This document shows, piece by piece, positions 15,630 through 17,392 of a stretch of DNA of 17,392 bases. The notes beneath the pieces were generated by a model that saw only the letters and a list, made by a program, of their open reading frames with translations, did not search any database and was not told the origin of the DNA. This DNA is from JAFMDF01 sp964644655 (GTDB lineage Bacteria > Bacteroidota > Bacteroidia > Chitinophagales > Saprospiraceae), in NCBI GenBank assembly GCA_964644655.1, contig CAZXYA010000148.1:1-17392 (forward strand), written 5' to 3'. The translations under genes were made by a program, and so were the position numbers. Numbering within the stretch: the first letter of the stretch is position 1; every line of letters begins with the position of its first letter.

Positions 15630-16507
15630 TGCTCAAACCTACTTTTCAAAAAAGGATACCCAAATACAGCAGCCATAATAATGACCACACCAATATAAAA
15701 ATCAGGTGCTAATTCTTTATTTTCTTGTAATAAGACCGCAGCTAAAATGATTCCGTAAACGGGTTCCATATTAATGGTTAGGTTAGCCGCAAAAGCAGAC
15801 ACCTGTTTTAAGGCCCGTAGATTTAGGACATAAGCCAAAGTGGTACAAGCCAAGGCTAAAAATAGCAAATAAAACCAATCCATACCGATTGGAAAAAAGG
15901 CCAAACCTTCATTTTGATAAAAATAAAAAGGGAAAATCAAGCTTATAAACAAACCCGCACTTGTCATTTCTAAAAAAGTAATGCTATAAGGATCTGCCTT
16001 ATCAATTCGTTGTTTATTTAAAATAGAGAAGAGTACCGCTAACAAAGAAGAAATCAAGCCCAACCAAACACCTGTCAACATCCGAACCTCTAGGCTTTGC
16101 ACAATCAATGCCATACCGGGAATGACTAGCGCCCCTAAAGCAATTTCATACCATTTGAATTTGGCTTCGGTCATTAGCGGTTCTAAGATAGCCGTAAAAA
16201 AAGAACCTGTTGCTAAGCATACTAATGCGATAGAAGCATTGGCATATTTAATAGACCCAAAGAAAGTAATCCAATGCACCGCTACAATGACACCGATGCC
16301 CATATATTGTAAAATGAGTGACCGAGGAATCACTTTTAAGGATTGTCCAAATCGAATCAGAAAAAATAAACTAAGACTGGTCATCCAAACTCTCCACCAG
16401 ACCAATACCGTTGCAGGTAAAGAGATTAAATCTCCTAGAATAGCGGTAAAGCCATATAGTAGTACCGCAAAATGTAATTCTAAAAAAGCCCTTCTCGTAG
16501 CGGTCAT
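15626..16507 (-). CDS. EamA/DMT family permease
   Basis: About 293 residues with ten predicted membrane helices in two homologous EamA halves. The first half begins FLELHFAVLLYGFTAILGDLI, and the second begins near GVWLGLISSLLAVLFSILNK and ends EPVYGIILAAVLLQEN, the typical EamA C-terminal motif region. Such drug/metabolite transporters usually export amino acids or other small metabolites; the substrate cannot be read from sequence. I chose ATG 16507 (MTATRRAFLELHF). The frame is open for 14 more codons to 16549, but those codons are made of the inverted repeat at 16512-16575 and would only add a polar tail before the first helix. Its stop codon lies inside another inverted repeat. It could share a transcript with the methyltransferase downstream. 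Confidence 0.9.
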   Translation of the reverse strand: MTATRRAFLELHFAVLLYGFTAILGDLISLPATVLVWWRVWMTSLSLFFLIRFGQSLKVIPRSLILQYMGIGVIVAVHWITFFGSIKYANASIALVCLATGSFFTAILEPLMTEAKFKWYEIALGALVIPGMALIVQSLEVRMLTGVWLGLISSLLAVLFSILNKQRIDKADPYSITFLEMTSAGLFISLIFPFYFYQNEGLAFFPIGMDWFYLLFLALACTTLAYVLNLRALKQVSAFAANLTINMEPVYGIILAAVLLQENKELAPDFYIGVVIIMAAVFGYPFLKSRFEQ

Positions 16508-16511
16508 GGTT

Positions 16512-16575
16512 AATATTGAATGTTGAATGGCGAATTTTGAATGATTCAACAGTCAATATTCCATCATTCAAAATT
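16512..16575. repeat. Inverted repeat with periodic, alternatively pairing arms (IR-E)
   Basis: The 13-mer 16533-16545 pairs exactly with 16563-16575. Separately, 16512-16519 pairs with 16553-16560 and 16522-16528 with 16544-16550, giving a second, mutually exclusive fold. The units are variants of TTGAATG repeated about every 9 bases. The element sits in the divergent space between the permease and peroxiredoxin genes, directly upstream of the permease start, so a terminator role is excluded. Confidence 0.75.
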
Positions 16576-16707
16576 AAAATTGTGGATAACTTCAAGCCAC
16601 AAAAAACGATATTTTTACGAGAAATCCCTAAATTTGCGATGCTTGAAAAAAAAGACTAGCAATATCTTATAAAATCAAGTATCTTTATTCAACCAAAATA
16701 ATAAATT

Positions 16708-17178
16708 ATGGCACTTAGTGTAGGCGATAAAGCTCCTAATTTCAAATTATATAATTCAGACAAAGCGGAAGTTTCTTTAAAAGACTATAAAGGACAAAAT
16801 GTAGTTTTATTATTCTTTCCATTGGCATTTACAGGTGTTTGCACCAAGGAATTATGTACCATGAGAGACAATATTGCAGACTACCAAGGATTGAATGCAC
16901 AGATTTTAGCAGTTTCTGTTGATTCTTTATTTACTTTGGACAAATTCAAAGGAGAACAAAATTTAAACTTCCCCCTACTATCAGATTTTAACAAGCTGGT
17001 ATCTAAAAAATACGATTCTTTATACAAAGATTTTGTTTTAGGTATGAAAGGCGTGTCTAAGCGGTCTGCATTTGTGATTGATGGAAAAGGAGTGGTCCAG
17101 TATGCAGAAGTATTAGATAGCGCAGGAGATTTGCCAAACTTTGAAGCAGTAAAGGCTGCTTTAGCGAAATTAAATTAA
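16708..17178 (+). CDS. Peroxiredoxin, AhpE/PrxQ-like
   Basis: A 156-residue thioredoxin-fold peroxidase that reduces H2O2 and organic peroxides. The active-site motif FFPLAFTGVCTKELC (36-50) contains the conserved Pro38, Thr42 and peroxidatic Cys45. Arg119 in SKRSAFVID completes the catalytic set. A second Cys at position 50, five residues on, is in the place of the PrxQ/BCP resolving Cys, so it may form an intramolecular disulfide; AhpE-type one-Cys proteins share the same FPLAFTG signature. Only these two Cys are present. The length is usual and there is no signal peptide, so it is cytoplasmic. It is preceded by a divergent spacer shared with the permease and followed by an inverted repeat. 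The electron donor is likely a thioredoxin, by inference. Confidence 0.94.
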   Translation: MALSVGDKAPNFKLYNSDKAEVSLKDYKGQNVVLLFFPLAFTGVCTKELCTMRDNIADYQGLNAQILAVSVDSLFTLDKFKGEQNLNFPLLSDFNKLVSKKYDSLYKDFVLGMKGVSKRSAFVIDGKGVVQYAEVLDSAGDLPNFEAVKAALAKLN

Positions 17179-17183
17179 TAATT

Positions 17184-17282
17184 TAGAAAAGAGAGTAGAG
17201 AAACGAGAGTAGAGATAAAAAAGCGCATTTGCACTATAATATCTCTGTTCTCTCAATGAAATGGTCTCTTCTCTCTGTTCTA
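17184..17282. repeat. Inverted repeat of GAGA-rich units (IR-F)
   Basis: The outer arms 17184-17201 and 17265-17282 pair at 16 of 18 positions. The inner arms 17205-17216 and 17241-17254 pair with a small bulge. The left side is two copies of a GAGAGTAGAGA unit. It fills the 128-bp space between the peroxiredoxin stop and the next start, both on the plus strand. A terminator role is possible here, although no T run follows. Confidence 0.75.
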
Positions 17283-17306
17283 CAAAATAAATAACATACT
17301 CAAACG

Positions 17307-17392
17307 ATGACTAAGTACACAAGCGCTGTAGAAGAATTGGAAGAAGTAGCAGTAGAAGAAATTGAAGACGTGGCAGTAGGCATGCCCTCTTT
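17307..17392 (+). CDS. Start of an acidic protein, truncated by the window edge
   Basis: An ATG at 17307 opens a frame of 28 complete codons that runs off the window. The visible part is very acidic and contains an eight-residue tandem repeat: EELEEVAV (9-16) followed by EEIEDVAV (17-24), then GMPS. The 24-nt units at 17331-17354 and 17355-17378 are similar but not identical. No family can be named from so short a piece. It follows the peroxiredoxin on the same strand, separated by IR-F, and could equally be a false start. Confidence 0.45.
   Translation, partial: MTKYTSAVEELEEVAVEEIEDVAVGMPS

Noticed and set aside
16508..16549. N-terminal 14-residue extension of the DMT permease
   Set aside because: The codons consist of the inverted repeat IR-E, and the internal ATG at 16507 gives the normal family N-terminus.
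16629..16636. TAAATTTG matching the Bacteroidota -7 consensus TAnnTTTG upstream of the peroxiredoxin
   Set aside because: No TTG -33 element at the expected distance; the 8-mer is expected by chance in such A+T-rich DNA.

Overview
The window reads as a chromosomal segment of a Bacteroidota bacterium, most likely from the Saprospiria (Lewinella/Haliscomenobacter-like). The evidence is low GC, genes without clear Shine-Dalgarno sequences, and a 1673-residue secreted protein that ends in a type IX secretion (T9SS) sorting domain and is built from Cys-rich HYR-like, dockerin-like and cohesin-like modules. The genus call is inference. No phage, plasmid, transposase, CRISPR, tRNA or rRNA gene is visible.

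Layout. Positions 90-1201 (minus): an ECF sigma factor with a TTG start, overlapping by 4 bases a four-helix membrane protein that is probably its anti-sigma partner. Positions 1202-1592: non-coding, with a periodic inverted repeat and a perfect 61-nt palindrome, the likely terminator of the next gene. Positions 1593-3266: DinB-like protein (minus), secreted NTF2/SnoaL-like protein (plus), DedA membrane protein (minus). Positions 3532-5811: an M19 dipeptidase (minus) divergent from a sulfotransferase with a GTG start (plus). Positions 5812-6726: 915 bases with no convincing gene. Positions 6727-11748: the giant T9SS cargo protein. Positions 11949-14729: an alpha/beta hydrolase with an Asp nucleophile (minus), divergent from a soluble TPR sensor histidine kinase (plus). 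Positions 14740-16507: a SAM methyltransferase and an EamA/DMT permease (both minus). Positions 16708-17178: an AhpE/PrxQ-like peroxiredoxin (plus). From 17307 to the edge: the start of a very acidic protein.

The genes do not form one pathway. They look like ordinary chromosomal housekeeping, envelope and signalling genes in short transcription units with frequent strand changes. The clear functional units are the sigma/anti-sigma pair and the self-contained surface protein.

The most unusual structure lies between the genes. At least six intergenic spaces carry an inverted repeat whose arms are themselves degenerate tandem copies of a 7-9-nt unit. Each locus uses a different unit, but the architecture is the same. 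They occur in convergent, codirectional and divergent spacers, so they cannot all be terminators. Two of them touch the coding limits of the DMT permease: one supplies its stop codon and the other creates a spurious upstream start.
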